In this document: positions 44,587 through 50,911 of the stretch, piece by piece
Layout of the letters: every line of letters begins with the position of its first letter
How positions within the stretch are numbered: the stretch's first letter is position 1
Source of the DNA: a virus
IMG/VR virus record: IMGVR_UViG_3300021197_000351
Coordinates: 1 to 55,256 of that record
Length of the DNA stretch: 55,256 nt
Strand: one strand, 5' to 3'
Notes under the pieces: model-generated
Database searches by the model: none
Seen by the model: only the letters and a program-made list of their open reading frames with translations
What the model was told of the DNA's origin: nothing
Translations under genes and position numbers: made by a program

Positions 44587-44862
44587 CTACCACTTTACTT
44601 TATGTGACCAGTACTTTGCAGATAGTGGTCCAGGATTAGCACCTTGCGCATTATGTCGTGCATAATAAGATTTCTTTCTTGCTTTATCTTTTGCAGACTT
44701 TGGATTTTTACCGGCGCCCTTTACGCCTTGTTGTCCAAAGCGGATTAGCTTTTCTTTTCCGCCTGACCTTGCAAGGACCGCATGCGATTTTGTTTTATGT
44801 CCGGGTGTGCGTTTTGGTTTATTGTATCCGGAGAAACGCTCCCCTGCTTTTTCGATTGCCAT
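44587..44862 (-). CDS. conserved small very basic phage protein, 91 aa
   Basis: HKTKSHAVLARSGGKEKLIRFGQQGVKGAGKNPKSAKDKARKKSYYARHN and LSAKYWSHKVKW. This family (AxYW...KVKW ending) is common in phages near terminase genes. The product is Lys-rich and probably binds nucleic acid or the head interior. GGAG precedes the start. Exact role unknown. Confidence 0.8.
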   Translation of the reverse strand: MAIEKAGERFSGYNKPKRTPGHKTKSHAVLARSGGKEKLIRFGQQGVKGAGKNPKSAKDKARKKSYYARHNAQGANPGPLSAKYWSHKVKW

Positions 44863-44969
44863 TTTGTTTCTCCATTATTATACCAAAAGCTATTAACCCA
44901 CACTATAGGGCTTTTGTATTCTTTTCGCCTTCGTTTTTTCTTTGGCTTAGTATAAGGTATATATGTCAT
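44745..44969 (-). CDS. possible small basic protein, 74 aa (weak)
   Basis: This frame fills an otherwise empty stretch (44863-44978) between two genes. Its first 40 residues (MTYIPYTKPKKKRRRKEYKS) look like a real basic peptide. The second half overlaps 44587-44862 by 118 nt in another frame, which is unusual here. Only a weak GAGAAAAG site precedes the ATG. It could be real or chance. Confidence 0.3.
   Translation of the reverse strand: MTYIPYTKPKKKRRRKEYKSPIVWVNSFWYNNGETKWQSKKQGSVSPDTINQNAHPDIKQNRMRSLQGQAEKKS
44891..44911 (+). promoter_or_regulatory. T3/T7-like promoter-resembling sequence
   Basis: The plus strand reads TATTAACCCACACTATAGGG, close to T3 (AATTAACCCTCACTAAAGGG) and K11-type promoters. 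It points to the right, antisense to the late genes, and has no second copy here that I can see. It does not match the four 18-nt repeats. It also lies in an imperfect hairpin (CAAAAGC with GCTTTTG). It may be chance or an antisense start. Confidence 0.3.
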
Positions 44970-44978
44970 TTGCTTTTC

Positions 44979-45161
44979 TCATGTAGCTGCCCCATTAATT
45001 AGCTTACACTTATATTCAACAGTGGTCCAACTTCCATCTTGTGGTAGTTCTTCATGTAATACTTTAAAGCTAATACATTCTTGTTGTTTTTCAAACCACT
45101 GTATATCTTGTTTAACGCAAGTGGTTTCCATACATGCTGTTAGTAATAATGCCCATATCAT
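44979..45161 (-). CDS. small exported lipoprotein-like protein, 60 aa
   Basis: MIWALLLTAC is a short signal with a lipobox-like end (LTAC, Cys10). It is followed by CVKQDIQWFEKQQECISFKV and VEYKCKLI. Cys layout resembles 27950-28159 and 28625-28852. It overlaps the membrane gene upstream by 4 nt. Possibly an outer-membrane lysis or exclusion factor (inference). Confidence 0.6.
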   Translation of the reverse strand: MIWALLLTACMETTCVKQDIQWFEKQQECISFKVLHEELPQDGSWTTVEYKCKLINGAAT

Positions 45162-45355
45162 TTGTGTTCATGCCCCATCCAAATTCCGAATACGCCTGTC
45201 ATAACACCCATAACCACAGAGACAAAGGCTGACTGTGCACCAGTCGGATCTGGTAAAGCCATAAACCATTCAGCACATCGCCAAGACATAAGCGTAGACA
45301 TAAGCATCATAAAGCGAGGCAGTATTTTCCATTTTAAAAATGTTTCTACTGACAT
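45158..45355 (-). CDS. small membrane protein (holin-like), 65 aa
   Basis: Start set at 45355: GGAG lies 6 nt upstream, inside the codons of a longer frame from 45367. MSVETFLKWKILPRFMMLMSTLMSWRCAEWFMALPDP then SAFVSVVMGVMTGVFGIWMGHEHK gives two membrane segments joined by a short loop. Similar proteins sit next to terminase genes in many marine phages. A holin role is possible, although a 3TM holin is already encoded at 27558. Confidence 0.7.
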   Translation of the reverse strand: MSVETFLKWKILPRFMMLMSTLMSWRCAEWFMALPDPTGAQSAFVSVVMGVMTGVFGIWMGHEHK

Positions 45356-45423
45356 GGGTTTCTCCATAAATAAGTGGCGGATTTATCCCCTACCTCCGCC
45401 GGGGTAGTGAGGACACGGGAACT

Positions 45424-47088
45424 TTAAAGCCACTGCGTATTTTCCTGCTCAGTAGAAAATTTCTGAGACCAAGGTACTTTATTTACAGTTAGCTTATCAT
45501 AGTGTGTTCGTAATGTTTCCAGGGCAATTGCTACAGCCATTACAGTATCATCATGACACCCAGGTGCAGCTTCAGTCTTTCCTGAATCAGTACTAATATA
45601 ATCTTTTAATTCTTGTATCATTATCTTTGAAGCAATCCATATGTCATCGTTTTCAACGGCATTCTTTAGATTACCAATAATGTGCGGCTTAGTTACCTGA
45701 GTTGTCCTAAACCCTGGAACTTGTCCTTCTTCCTTCGAGATTGAAGATATTTTTGTTTGCCTATATAGATTAATATAATTCATTTGAGTTAATCGAGATA
45801 GCGTGGCGACGCCCATGGAATTACTTTCAACAGTAAGCAACGCATTATTATAGTACCTACCTAGATAAAACAAAAGATCACCAAACTTACTTGGATCTAA
45901 ATGATTATCTCGGAATAAGGCAATTACCTTTCTTTCTGTATCTAAGACCACTGCTGTTGAATAATCTTGGCCTACCCCAAGTGCAACATCTGCAGCAACA
46001 ATAAAGTTACTATTCCAATCAGGATAATCCCATATATGTAACTTTCCTTCATTTGAAGGTTCCCATGATGCAGACTGAAAGTCAAAGTTCATCTTCTTTT
46101 CAGGTTCTACCGGCATTAGTCTAGCTGTCTTCTCTGGATCAAACACAGAAGAGCCTGCAGTAATAAAGGCTTCATCGGGAGACGCTGGGTACTCCTGGCG
46201 GAATTTTAATTCCCCACCTTCAGCAATCTTCAACCGACGCCAGTAAAGCTGTCCATCGTTTAGGTCATACTGCTCTACTAGTAGATCTTCTTCTGAAGAT
46301 CGTTCGAAGCCTTCCGGTGGTTCTCTCCAGTATTCAGGAGTTGAGAACCAGGGAAGAAACAAAGGAAGATAATCGTTCTCTCCATCTAATGCACCTTTCC
46401 ACAGCCGATAGAATTCCCCTTTAGCCCCATTAGCTGTAGACTCAATAATGACTTCCGTACCCGGTGCTTCTGAGATACCCTGAAACAAACCAGCGAGAAT
46501 CTTCTCATCATGCGTCCAGAATGCGACCTCGGAGAGATGAGCAATTGTTGGGGTAGTACCTCGACCAGCTTCCGGAGAACCAGCAGTGTATAGTCGATAC
46601 GAACCAACAGGCCTCTCACCTGAAGCATCTTTAGGGAAGTGCGGAGCCGATATAACAATTTCCTTAGCATTGGACTTTACCTCATTGGGTCTATACTCAG
46701 GATTCATATTCTTAATAATGTTACGACTCATAGTAAACAGGGCATCTGATGTCGCACTATCATGCGCCATAACTACAGATCGTGCATGTGGTGAGAAGTA
46801 TGTTTTCCAAAATACTCTACCAGCACAGTAAGTAGATATGCCCTGTTGCCGAGCCTTCAAGATAATAGCGCGCACCTTCCCGGTTTCTCGCAGCTGTTTA
46901 TCCAGAGCTTCTGTAATTTCTTTTTGACATGCGTTAAAAGAAAAATCAACGAAGCCAGCTCTAGCATCCTTAGTAATAATTTTAATATTGTCTTTAGCAA
47001 AAGATGTGAAGTCTTCCTCATAGGTAGTTAGCTTCTGTCGCTTTTGCTTTTCTTGTAATAACTTTAAAAGCTCTTTCTTATCTGCCAT
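45424..47088 (-). CDS. terL: terminase large subunit, 554 aa
   Basis: Packaging motor ATPase and nuclease. ATPase part: Walker A-like ILKARQQGIST (residues about 75-85), Walker B-type IAHLSEVAFW with the catalytic Glu, and the coupling segment IIESTANG. Nuclease part: VAADVALGVGQDYS (first Asp), LLTVESNS (Glu) and CHDDTVMA (Asp pair). Length is typical. It is the first gene after the minus-strand promoter at 47112-47129. GAGG precedes the ATG. Confidence 0.93.
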   Translation of the reverse strand: MADKKELLKLLQEKQKRQKLTTYEEDFTSFAKDNIKIITKDARAGFVDFSFNACQKEITEALDKQLRETGKVRAIILKARQQGISTYCAGRVFWKTYFSPHARSVVMAHDSATSDALFTMSRNIIKNMNPEYRPNEVKSNAKEIVISAPHFPKDASGERPVGSYRLYTAGSPEAGRGTTPTIAHLSEVAFWTHDEKILAGLFQGISEAPGTEVIIESTANGAKGEFYRLWKGALDGENDYLPLFLPWFSTPEYWREPPEGFERSSEEDLLVEQYDLNDGQLYWRRLKIAEGGELKFRQEYPASPDEAFITAGSSVFDPEKTARLMPVEPEKKMNFDFQSASWEPSNEGKLHIWDYPDWNSNFIVAADVALGVGQDYSTAVVLDTERKVIALFRDNHLDPSKFGDLLFYLGRYYNNALLTVESNSMGVATLSRLTQMNYINLYRQTKISSISKEEGQVPGFRTTQVTKPHIIGNLKNAVENDDIWIASKIMIQELKDYISTDSGKTEAAPGCHDDTVMAVAIALETLRTHYDKLTVNKVPWSQKFSTEQENTQWL

Positions 47089-47111
47089 AGTTGTGTCCTC
47101 ACATAACTTTA

Positions 47112-47129
47112 CTTTAAGGGGACATTTAA
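47112..47129 (-). promoter_or_regulatory. predicted phage RNA polymerase promoter, leftward (late genes)
   Basis: The minus strand reads TTAAATGTCCCCTTAAAG, 24 nt upstream of terL. It forms an inverted pair with the rightward copy at 47137-47154, so the two drive transcription away from each other. It matches the copy at 27096 except at positions 6, 14 and 15. Function as the main late promoter is inferred from place and repetition. Confidence 0.75.
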
Positions 47130-47136
47130 GATAAGT

Positions 47137-47154
47137 TTAAATGTCTCCTATAAG
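47137..47154 (+). promoter_or_regulatory. predicted phage RNA polymerase promoter, rightward (early/replication genes)
   Basis: The plus strand reads TTAAATGTCTCCTATAAG followed by AGGGGGGAGA, a purine-rich start like that of T7 transcripts. It is the only copy found that points right and would read the whole plus-strand half. It is a mirror partner of 47112-47129, separated by 7 nt. Confidence 0.75.
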
Positions 47155-47160
47155 AGGGGG

Positions 47161-47426
47161 GAGATATATACTATATATGTACTATATAAGCTAAAGGTAT
47201 ACTATATATGCTATAGAGGTTGATGATGGATGCTAGTAAGGCTAGAGGTTAGGTTAATTTAAACCAATAATATATATATACCCCCTATATACTTTCTGTA
47301 CCCCCTAGATTCCCCAGAAGCTAATCTCTCAGAACCTAGAACTTTACTTGAAGTCACTCAGGAACTCAGCACTTAGAGTAACCTTAGGGCTATCCCTCAG
47401 TACTCTCTCAGCTCTACCAGCACTGT
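47161..47426. other. AT-rich, repeat-bearing non-coding leader; origin candidate
   Basis: No gene is seen here. TATACTATATATG occurs twice (near 47168 and 47198), with related ACTATATAAG and ATATATATATACC tracts, all easily melted. Around 47320-47415 the word CTCAG recurs five times. The stretch lies between divergent promoters and the first early gene, where phages often keep a replication origin or host-polymerase promoters. I could not fix a convincing sigma-70 pair by eye. Confidence 0.4.
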
Positions 47427-47452
47427 AAGCGCCTAGCGGCACTTATCCCATG
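47427..47452 (+). promoter_or_regulatory. C(TAGC)G hairpin element, copy 1
   Basis: AAGCGCC-TAGC-GGCACTT folds into a hairpin with one mismatch, followed by ATCCCATG. It shares the loop TARC closed by C-G and the 3' flank TWTCCMATG with copies at 47765, 48499 and 51784. It lies 32 nt before the first early gene (47484). Possible early promoter hairpin or RNA signal. This is the most divergent copy. Confidence 0.45.
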
Positions 47453-47483
47453 ATATTATCTCTAATTACAGAAAGCGAATGTT

Positions 47484-47573
47484 ATGTTTCTATTCCACTC
47501 TATCTTTATTCTAGCAGCTCTATTCATCTGCTGGTTCTGTTACTCATGCATAAAGGAGGACTTCAATGACTGA
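47484..47573 (+). CDS. small membrane peptide, 29 aa
   Basis: MFLFHSIFILAALFICWFCY is a single membrane segment, followed by a short polar tail SCIKEDFND. The ribosome site is weak. The 3' end overlaps the start of the next tiny gene by 8 nt. The stop and spacing fit the dense early gene style. Function unknown. Confidence 0.4.
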   Translation: MFLFHSIFILAALFICWFCYSCIKEDFND

Positions 47574-47628
47574 GTATGTTTACCATGTGTATCCCGATGG
47601 CACTGTTAAAATCATCTGGCGGCGATAG
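47566..47628 (+). CDS. tiny peptide, 20 aa, with strong ribosome site
   Basis: AAGGAGG lies 6 nt upstream of the ATG, one of the best sites in the early region. The peptide MTEYVYHVYPDGTVKIIWRR has a strand-like, basic end. It could be a real micro-protein or a leader controlling the next gene, whose ATG comes 2 nt after the stop. Confidence 0.35.
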   Translation: MTEYVYHVYPDGTVKIIWRR

Positions 47629-47630
47629 CT

Positions 47631-47756
47631 ATGACACAGATTCTTATCCTCGCGATAGCCTTGTGTGTCATAGGCTTCTCAGCTTGTCTTGTGTTTCTTC
47701 TTGTTGAAATACTTGAACGGTATGTAGTTCCTTACATATCTTCTAAGCTACCATAA
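47631..47756 (+). CDS. small membrane protein, 41 aa
   Basis: TQILILAIALCVIGFSACLVFLLVEIL is a long membrane segment, followed by a polar ERYVVPYISSKLP tail. It starts 2 nt after the tiny gene before it, so it is probably translated by re-initiation. Unknown function. Confidence 0.5.
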   Translation: MTQILILAIALCVIGFSACLVFLLVEILERYVVPYISSKLP

Positions 47757-47764
47757 CTACTCGA

Positions 47765-47791
47765 GGAGAGGCTAACGCCTCTTTTCCAATG
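47765..47791 (+). promoter_or_regulatory. C(TAAC)G hairpin element, copy 2
   Basis: AGAGGC (47767-47772), loop TAAC, GCCTCT (47777-47782), then TTTCCAATG. The six-pair stem differs in sequence from the other copies but keeps pairing, while loop and 3' flank are conserved. It could also act as an intrinsic terminator, since TTTT follows. Confidence 0.55.
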
Positions 47792-47858
47792 ATACGTCTT
47801 AGTAGCCATACACGGACGGATTACCCTCAGCCGCACATAAAACGGGTAGGCGTATCAT
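47789..47858 (+). promoter_or_regulatory. nested inverted repeats in the leader of the ssDNA-binding protein gene
   Basis: ATGATACG (47789-47796) pairs with CGTATCAT (47851-47858), enclosing TACCC (47822-47826) paired with GGGTA (47844-47848). The structure ends 39 nt before the ATG of the gene at 47898. A structured RNA leader, perhaps bound by the gene's own ssDNA-binding product, is possible but unproven. Confidence 0.4.
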
Positions 47859-47897
47859 CTTTACACAATCTAAACACATCCAACGAAAGGTACTATT

Positions 47898-48434
47898 ATG
47901 AATATTCAAAGTTTCCAGCCTCGCAATTATCGCATTGACAATGTTGAATTGAACTGGGCTAAATTGACCAAACCTGTTTCACCATTCGGCGTTATGCAGT
48001 ATGAGCTTCAAATTGCTACTACTGATAAAACCGTAGCTGACGAATGGTCTGCTAATCATCTTAATGTTAAGTCAGAGCTTGACAAAGAAACTAAGCAGCC
48101 AACAGGTAAGTTCATTGCTTCTCTTAAGCGTAAAGCATTCAAAGCTGATCAGTCTGATAACGGTGCTCCCACTGTTGTTGGCGCCGATGCTCAGCCTATC
48201 GATGCTTCAAAGCTTGGCAATGGTTCAACCGGTAACGTAATCATCTATCAGATGTACTACAAAAATGCCGGTCGTGAAGGCATCTCCAGCTCTCTTACTG
48301 CTGTGCAAGTCGCAGAGTTCAAAGAGTACACTGGCGATTCCAGCTTCGAGCCAATCGCAGACCTTGCTAATCCTGCAGCGTTTGCACCAGCCGAAGCTCC
48401 AGCAACGGACGAAGCAACTGCGAATCCATTCTAA
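47898..48434 (+). CDS. single-stranded DNA-binding protein, T7 gp2.5-like, 178 aa
   Basis: The N-terminal region (VELNWAKLTKPVSPFG, YELQIATTDKTVADEW) and the later GNVIIYQMYYKNAGREGISSSLTAVQV strand pattern match phage OB-fold ssDNA-binding proteins. The C-terminus is acidic and ends in Phe (ATDEATANPF), the feature by which T7 gp2.5 contacts polymerase and helicase. AAAGG lies 7 nt upstream. It is the largest early gene and probably highly expressed. Confidence 0.82.
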   Translation: MNIQSFQPRNYRIDNVELNWAKLTKPVSPFGVMQYELQIATTDKTVADEWSANHLNVKSELDKETKQPTGKFIASLKRKAFKADQSDNGAPTVVGADAQPIDASKLGNGSTGNVIIYQMYYKNAGREGISSSLTAVQVAEFKEYTGDSSFEPIADLANPAAFAPAEAPATDEATANPF

Positions 48435-48443
48435 TCTCCCTGA

Positions 48444-48467
48444 GGGCTCACACTACGGTGTGGGTCC
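48444..48467 (+). terminator. stable hairpin after the ssDNA-binding protein gene
   Basis: GGGCTCACAC (48444-48453) pairs with GTGTGGGTCC (48458-48467) around TACG, a C(UACG)G tetraloop known to be very stable. Two pairs are wobble. The following TTACTCT is only weakly T-rich, so it may protect the mRNA 3' end rather than terminate strongly. Confidence 0.6.
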
Positions 48468-48498
48468 TTACTCTACTGCAAACCTCCATCCGACCTAT

Positions 48499-48523
48499 GA
48501 CGGCTAGCGCCGCCTTTCCAGTG
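48499..48523 (+). promoter_or_regulatory. C(TAGC)G hairpin element, copy 3
   Basis: CGGC (48501-48504), loop TAGC, GCCG (48509-48512), then CCTTTCCAGTG. Stem and flank are nearly identical to copy 4 at 51784. It lies in the 307-nt gap between the genes at 47898 and 48742. Confidence 0.55.
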
Positions 48524-48659
48524 CAACATACGTTTATTTGTATGCTCTGCTTTATTATCGCAGGTACCTAGTTAAGACCACACCAATATCCTAGGCGGTT
48601 AGTATCCTGCACATACTTCCTGAGTACGAAGATAAACTGCTCACCTCATTCTCATAGCA
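48524..48659 (+). other. non-coding stretch between hairpins
   Basis: Part of the 48435-48741 gap. I see no gene with a ribosome site: only a 24-codon frame (48497-48571) with none. It may be part of a structured untranslated or small RNA bounded by the element at 48499 and the terminator at 48660. Nothing else is recognisable. Confidence 0.35.
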
Positions 48660-48713
48660 GCTCTAGCGTAGTAGCAGTCTCTCCTTCATGCTCCGCTAGA
48701 GCGCTTGCTTTTT
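48660..48713 (+). terminator. intrinsic terminator upstream of the second early gene group
   Basis: GCTCTAGCG (48660-48668) and CGCTAGAGC (48694-48702) form a perfect nine-pair stem with a 25-base loop, followed by GCTTGCTTTTT. It separates the ssDNA-binding gene from 48742 onward, implying that the next genes have their own start signal or rely on read-through. Confidence 0.65.
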
Positions 48714-48741
48714 ACTCAACCTCCATCCGAAAGGTTCTCTC

Positions 48742-49071
48742 ATGTCAACTGATTCCGACGACGTAACAGCCGTAGCTCACGTCACTAAAGAGTTTACATT
48801 CATCGACCCTCTCAGCGATGGTGAGTGTATGGCTCTTATTCAAACAGCAGAAGCTGATAATATCAAAATCATTATTACCGAATCTCGGCGTATTGTTTTG
48901 TTTCCTTGTGACGACTTGCACACTGCCACAGCAATACTTGCCGAAGTTAATCTCATCGAATCAATCGGTTTCATACGCGAAATAGTCGAATGGGATATAA
49001 CCGGTCTTATAAGCGAATACGAATTACCCATTCAACTAACCCCGGAAGGAAATGATAATGACCAAATTTGA
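48742..49071 (+). CDS. hypothetical acidic early protein, 109 aa
   Basis: AAAGG 7 nt upstream. Very acidic, with an alternating strand/helix pattern (DNIKIIITESRRIVLFPCDD, TATAILAEVNLIESIGFIREIVEWD). The small acidic character fits early anti-host proteins that bind host enzymes, but this is speculation. The end overlaps the 30-aa gene. Confidence 0.7.
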   Translation: MSTDSDDVTAVAHVTKEFTFIDPLSDGECMALIQTAEADNIKIIITESRRIVLFPCDDLHTATAILAEVNLIESIGFIREIVEWDITGLISEYELPIQLTPEGNDNDQI

Positions 49072-49150
49072 TGTATTCTATTACGGCATGCTACTCGGCA
49101 TTGCTATGATTATCATCGACTATTACTTTATTCCCGGAGGTATGTACTAA
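49058..49150 (+). CDS. small membrane peptide, 30 aa
   Basis: GGAAGGA lies 7 nt before the ATG, a strong site. YYGMLLGIAMIIIDYYFIPGG is one membrane segment. The stop overlaps the next start (TAATG), so the two are coupled. Function unknown. Confidence 0.55.
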   Translation: MTKFDVFYYGMLLGIAMIIIDYYFIPGGMY

Positions 49151-49704
49151 TGGCCGAAGTAATGCTTAACGAACTTCGTCATGCTATTGATGCATACAAG
49201 TTCACAATCACATCAAAAGATGACCCACAATTACTACGGCTAAAGCAACTCATTAGCAACCACAATGCTCGAGTACGCTCTATGGCACGTCGTTTCAATC
49301 ATTACTCATCTAACCAATTACTCCGTGTCAGTCTCATGGCACGCGGTAAACGCCGTGACAAATACGGCAAGCGTCTACATCCTAACTGTGATTCAAACCT
49401 ACAACATAAGTATGCTTCACGTTTCGATGTTTACATTCATGCTGATTCTTCAGGTAACTACGAGCTATCTGAAGAAATCAAAACCGGTCTTACTTCAGGC
49501 CAACAACGTAAAATCAAAAGCCTTAACTTCGAACGTCTCAAACAAGAATGGGCAGACGAAGAATACCTACGTACTAAAGGCGTCTACATCAGCCATATCG
49601 ACGGTAATAAAGTCCATATGTCTTACGATAAATACATCGCAGCCGCTCGCGCTGCACATCCTAATATGCCCGAAACTACTTTCAAAAGAATATTTCGTGC
49701 ATAA
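49150..49704 (+). CDS. hypothetical basic early protein, 184 aa
   Basis: GGAGG 9 nt upstream. Basic, His/Arg/Lys-rich protein: NHNARVRSMARRFNHYSSNQLLRVSLMARGKRRDKYGKRLHP, then SGQQRKIKSLNFERLKQEW and a helical C-terminus. Likely nucleic-acid binding by composition. A shifted 167-aa frame (49265-49768) is a shadow. No family recognised. Confidence 0.75.
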   Translation: MAEVMLNELRHAIDAYKFTITSKDDPQLLRLKQLISNHNARVRSMARRFNHYSSNQLLRVSLMARGKRRDKYGKRLHPNCDSNLQHKYASRFDVYIHADSSGNYELSEEIKTGLTSGQQRKIKSLNFERLKQEWADEEYLRTKGVYISHIDGNKVHMSYDKYIAAARAAHPNMPETTFKRIFRA

Positions 49705-49712
49705 TCCAACCT

Positions 49713-49738
49713 TATCCCGGAATAGTAACGGCCGGATA
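49713..49738 (+). repeat. inverted repeat between early genes
   Basis: TATCCCGG (49713-49720) and CCGGATA (49732-49738) can pair with one bulged C around an 11-base loop. It starts 9 nt after the stop of the basic protein. No T run follows, so I read it as an mRNA end or processing structure, not a strong terminator. Confidence 0.4.
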
Positions 49739-49757
49739 CAGAAAGGTTCATCGTTCT

Positions 49758-49841
49758 ATGCTAGCTGAAATCATGACCGCAATCGGATACATACTTCCTG
49801 TAGTATTCTTATTGCGTGCAATCAATTATTATTTGAGGTGA
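49758..49841 (+). CDS. small membrane peptide, 27 aa
   Basis: AGAAAGG precedes the ATG by 11 nt. MLAEIMTAIGYILPVVFLLR is a short membrane helix ending in basic and aromatic residues (AINYYLR). The stop lies 3 nt before the next start. Unknown role. Confidence 0.45.
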   Translation: MLAEIMTAIGYILPVVFLLRAINYYLR

Positions 49842-49844
49842 ACT

Positions 49845-50066
49845 ATGTCTAAACTCGACGATGCAATGATAGCACGTATATCTGCTAATCTTCCCTTTCT
49901 GCGTCTAGCTATTACTGACGCTAATACCCACTCACGCGATGAAATTGCAAACTTCTTATGGCAATGGATGCGTTCTAATGAAAATGAAATCGATCGTACA
50001 TGGCGTCAAGAAGCAATCGAAGCCCGTACACGTCTTAACAATGGTTATACGAAAGCGATGCACTAA
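49845..50066 (+). CDS. hypothetical early protein, 73 aa
   Basis: GAGGTGA precedes the ATG. All-helical appearance: LDDAMIARISANLPFLRLAI, RDEIANFLWQWMRSNENEIDRTWRQEAIEARTRL. The stop overlaps the next start (TAATG). Unknown function. Confidence 0.65.
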   Translation: MSKLDDAMIARISANLPFLRLAITDANTHSRDEIANFLWQWMRSNENEIDRTWRQEAIEARTRLNNGYTKAMH

Positions 50067-50350
50067 TGTCAGTTCCTAAAATCATTGCCGACAGATTCTA
50101 CGAACATTTTGAAAGCGAATTATATGACTTTACTTTCGTTTACAAAACCGAAGCATCTGTAAACAATAAAACCATAATGGAATTATGCGAAGAATCTATT
50201 TGTGCAGCTCATGGTATTACACATGAGCAATATGTAAACGAAGAAACCAATATTCCTTACGACGAAATATTCGGCGACTCTGCAGATATGACCGAGCAAG
50301 TCGTTAATATTATGCTTGCACAATTCGCGGAGCAACACAATGGCACCTGA
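50066..50350 (+). CDS. hypothetical acidic early protein, 94 aa
   Basis: Acidic and helical: ADRFYEHFESELYDFTFVYK, TIMELCEESICAAHGITHEQY, and a helical end TEQVVNIMLAQFAEQHNG. It overlaps both neighbours. The DNA is rich in TCGA/CGAA words, like the next genes. Unknown function. Confidence 0.65.
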   Translation: MSVPKIIADRFYEHFESELYDFTFVYKTEASVNNKTIMELCEESICAAHGITHEQYVNEETNIPYDEIFGDSADMTEQVVNIMLAQFAEQHNGT

Positions 50351-50666
50351 AGAAACACAATCAGCCGGTCTATCTCGTCTGCATCTTATGGAAGCTATGT
50401 TTCATCTCGACTACGCAATCGAACATCTCGTTAACTTATGTAATGACGAAGTATGTGATGATATTCGTACTGACACACGAAGCGCTCAAAATCAACTCGA
50501 AATAATTCATACACATCTATGCGAAGAAACCGACGACCTCTTCAACTTCGACGATTGGCATGGCCTCGAAGCGTTACTCGAACGCAATCGCGAAGCTATC
50601 GGTCACTGGTCGGCATATCAATTCAGTGAATGGAAACAATCCGGAAAGGTTCCTACTAATGGGTAA
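50340..50666 (+). CDS. hypothetical acidic early protein, 108 aa
   Basis: Start set at ATG 50340, 8 nt after GCGGAG; the earlier ATG at 50316 lies deep in the previous gene. Acidic helical protein with LSRLHLMEAMFHLDYAIEHLVNLCNDEVCDD and WHGLEALLERNREAIGHW. It overlaps the next gene by 8 nt. Unknown function. Confidence 0.65.
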   Translation: MAPEETQSAGLSRLHLMEAMFHLDYAIEHLVNLCNDEVCDDIRTDTRSAQNQLEIIHTHLCEETDDLFNFDDWHGLEALLERNREAIGHWSAYQFSEWKQSGKVPTNG

Positions 50667-50910
50667 ACTAAAGCAACTCGCCATGCATGTTGAAGATACT
50701 ATTCATGCATGCGTTCAAGACGGCTGGGACGAATGTGAAGGCACTATTGACGAAATGAAAAATGTCACACGTCAAAACATCGACCATCAGCTCGAGCGTA
50801 TCGCTGAGGAATATGGCTTCGAACTTGAAGATCTTCAAGCCTTATTCAACGATGGCGAAACAATCGAAGACATTATCGAAGATTCAATCTATGGCACATG
50901 GGAGGTATAA
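50659..50910 (+). CDS. hypothetical acidic early protein, 83 aa
   Basis: Start set at ATG 50659, 9 nt after GGAAAGG; a longer frame from 50560 overlaps the gene before it. Helical and strongly acidic: LAMHVEDTIHACVQDGWDECEGTIDEMKN, EEYGFELEDLQALFNDGETIEDIIED. Unknown function. Confidence 0.65.
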   Translation: MGKLKQLAMHVEDTIHACVQDGWDECEGTIDEMKNVTRQNIDHQLERIAEEYGFELEDLQALFNDGETIEDIIEDSIYGTWEV

Positions 50911-50911
50911 C

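Noticed and set aside
45368-45423. Possible hairpin CTACC/GGTAG after terL
   Set aside because: Stem short and no T run on the minus strand, so no terminator is claimed.
48497-48571. 24-codon hydrophobic frame in the gap after the ssDNA-binding gene
   Set aside because: No ribosome site, and its start falls in a conserved hairpin element.
49265-49768. 167-aa plus-strand frame
   Set aside because: Shifted reading of the 184-aa basic early protein; the 49150 frame has the strong GGAGG site and coupling to the gene before it.
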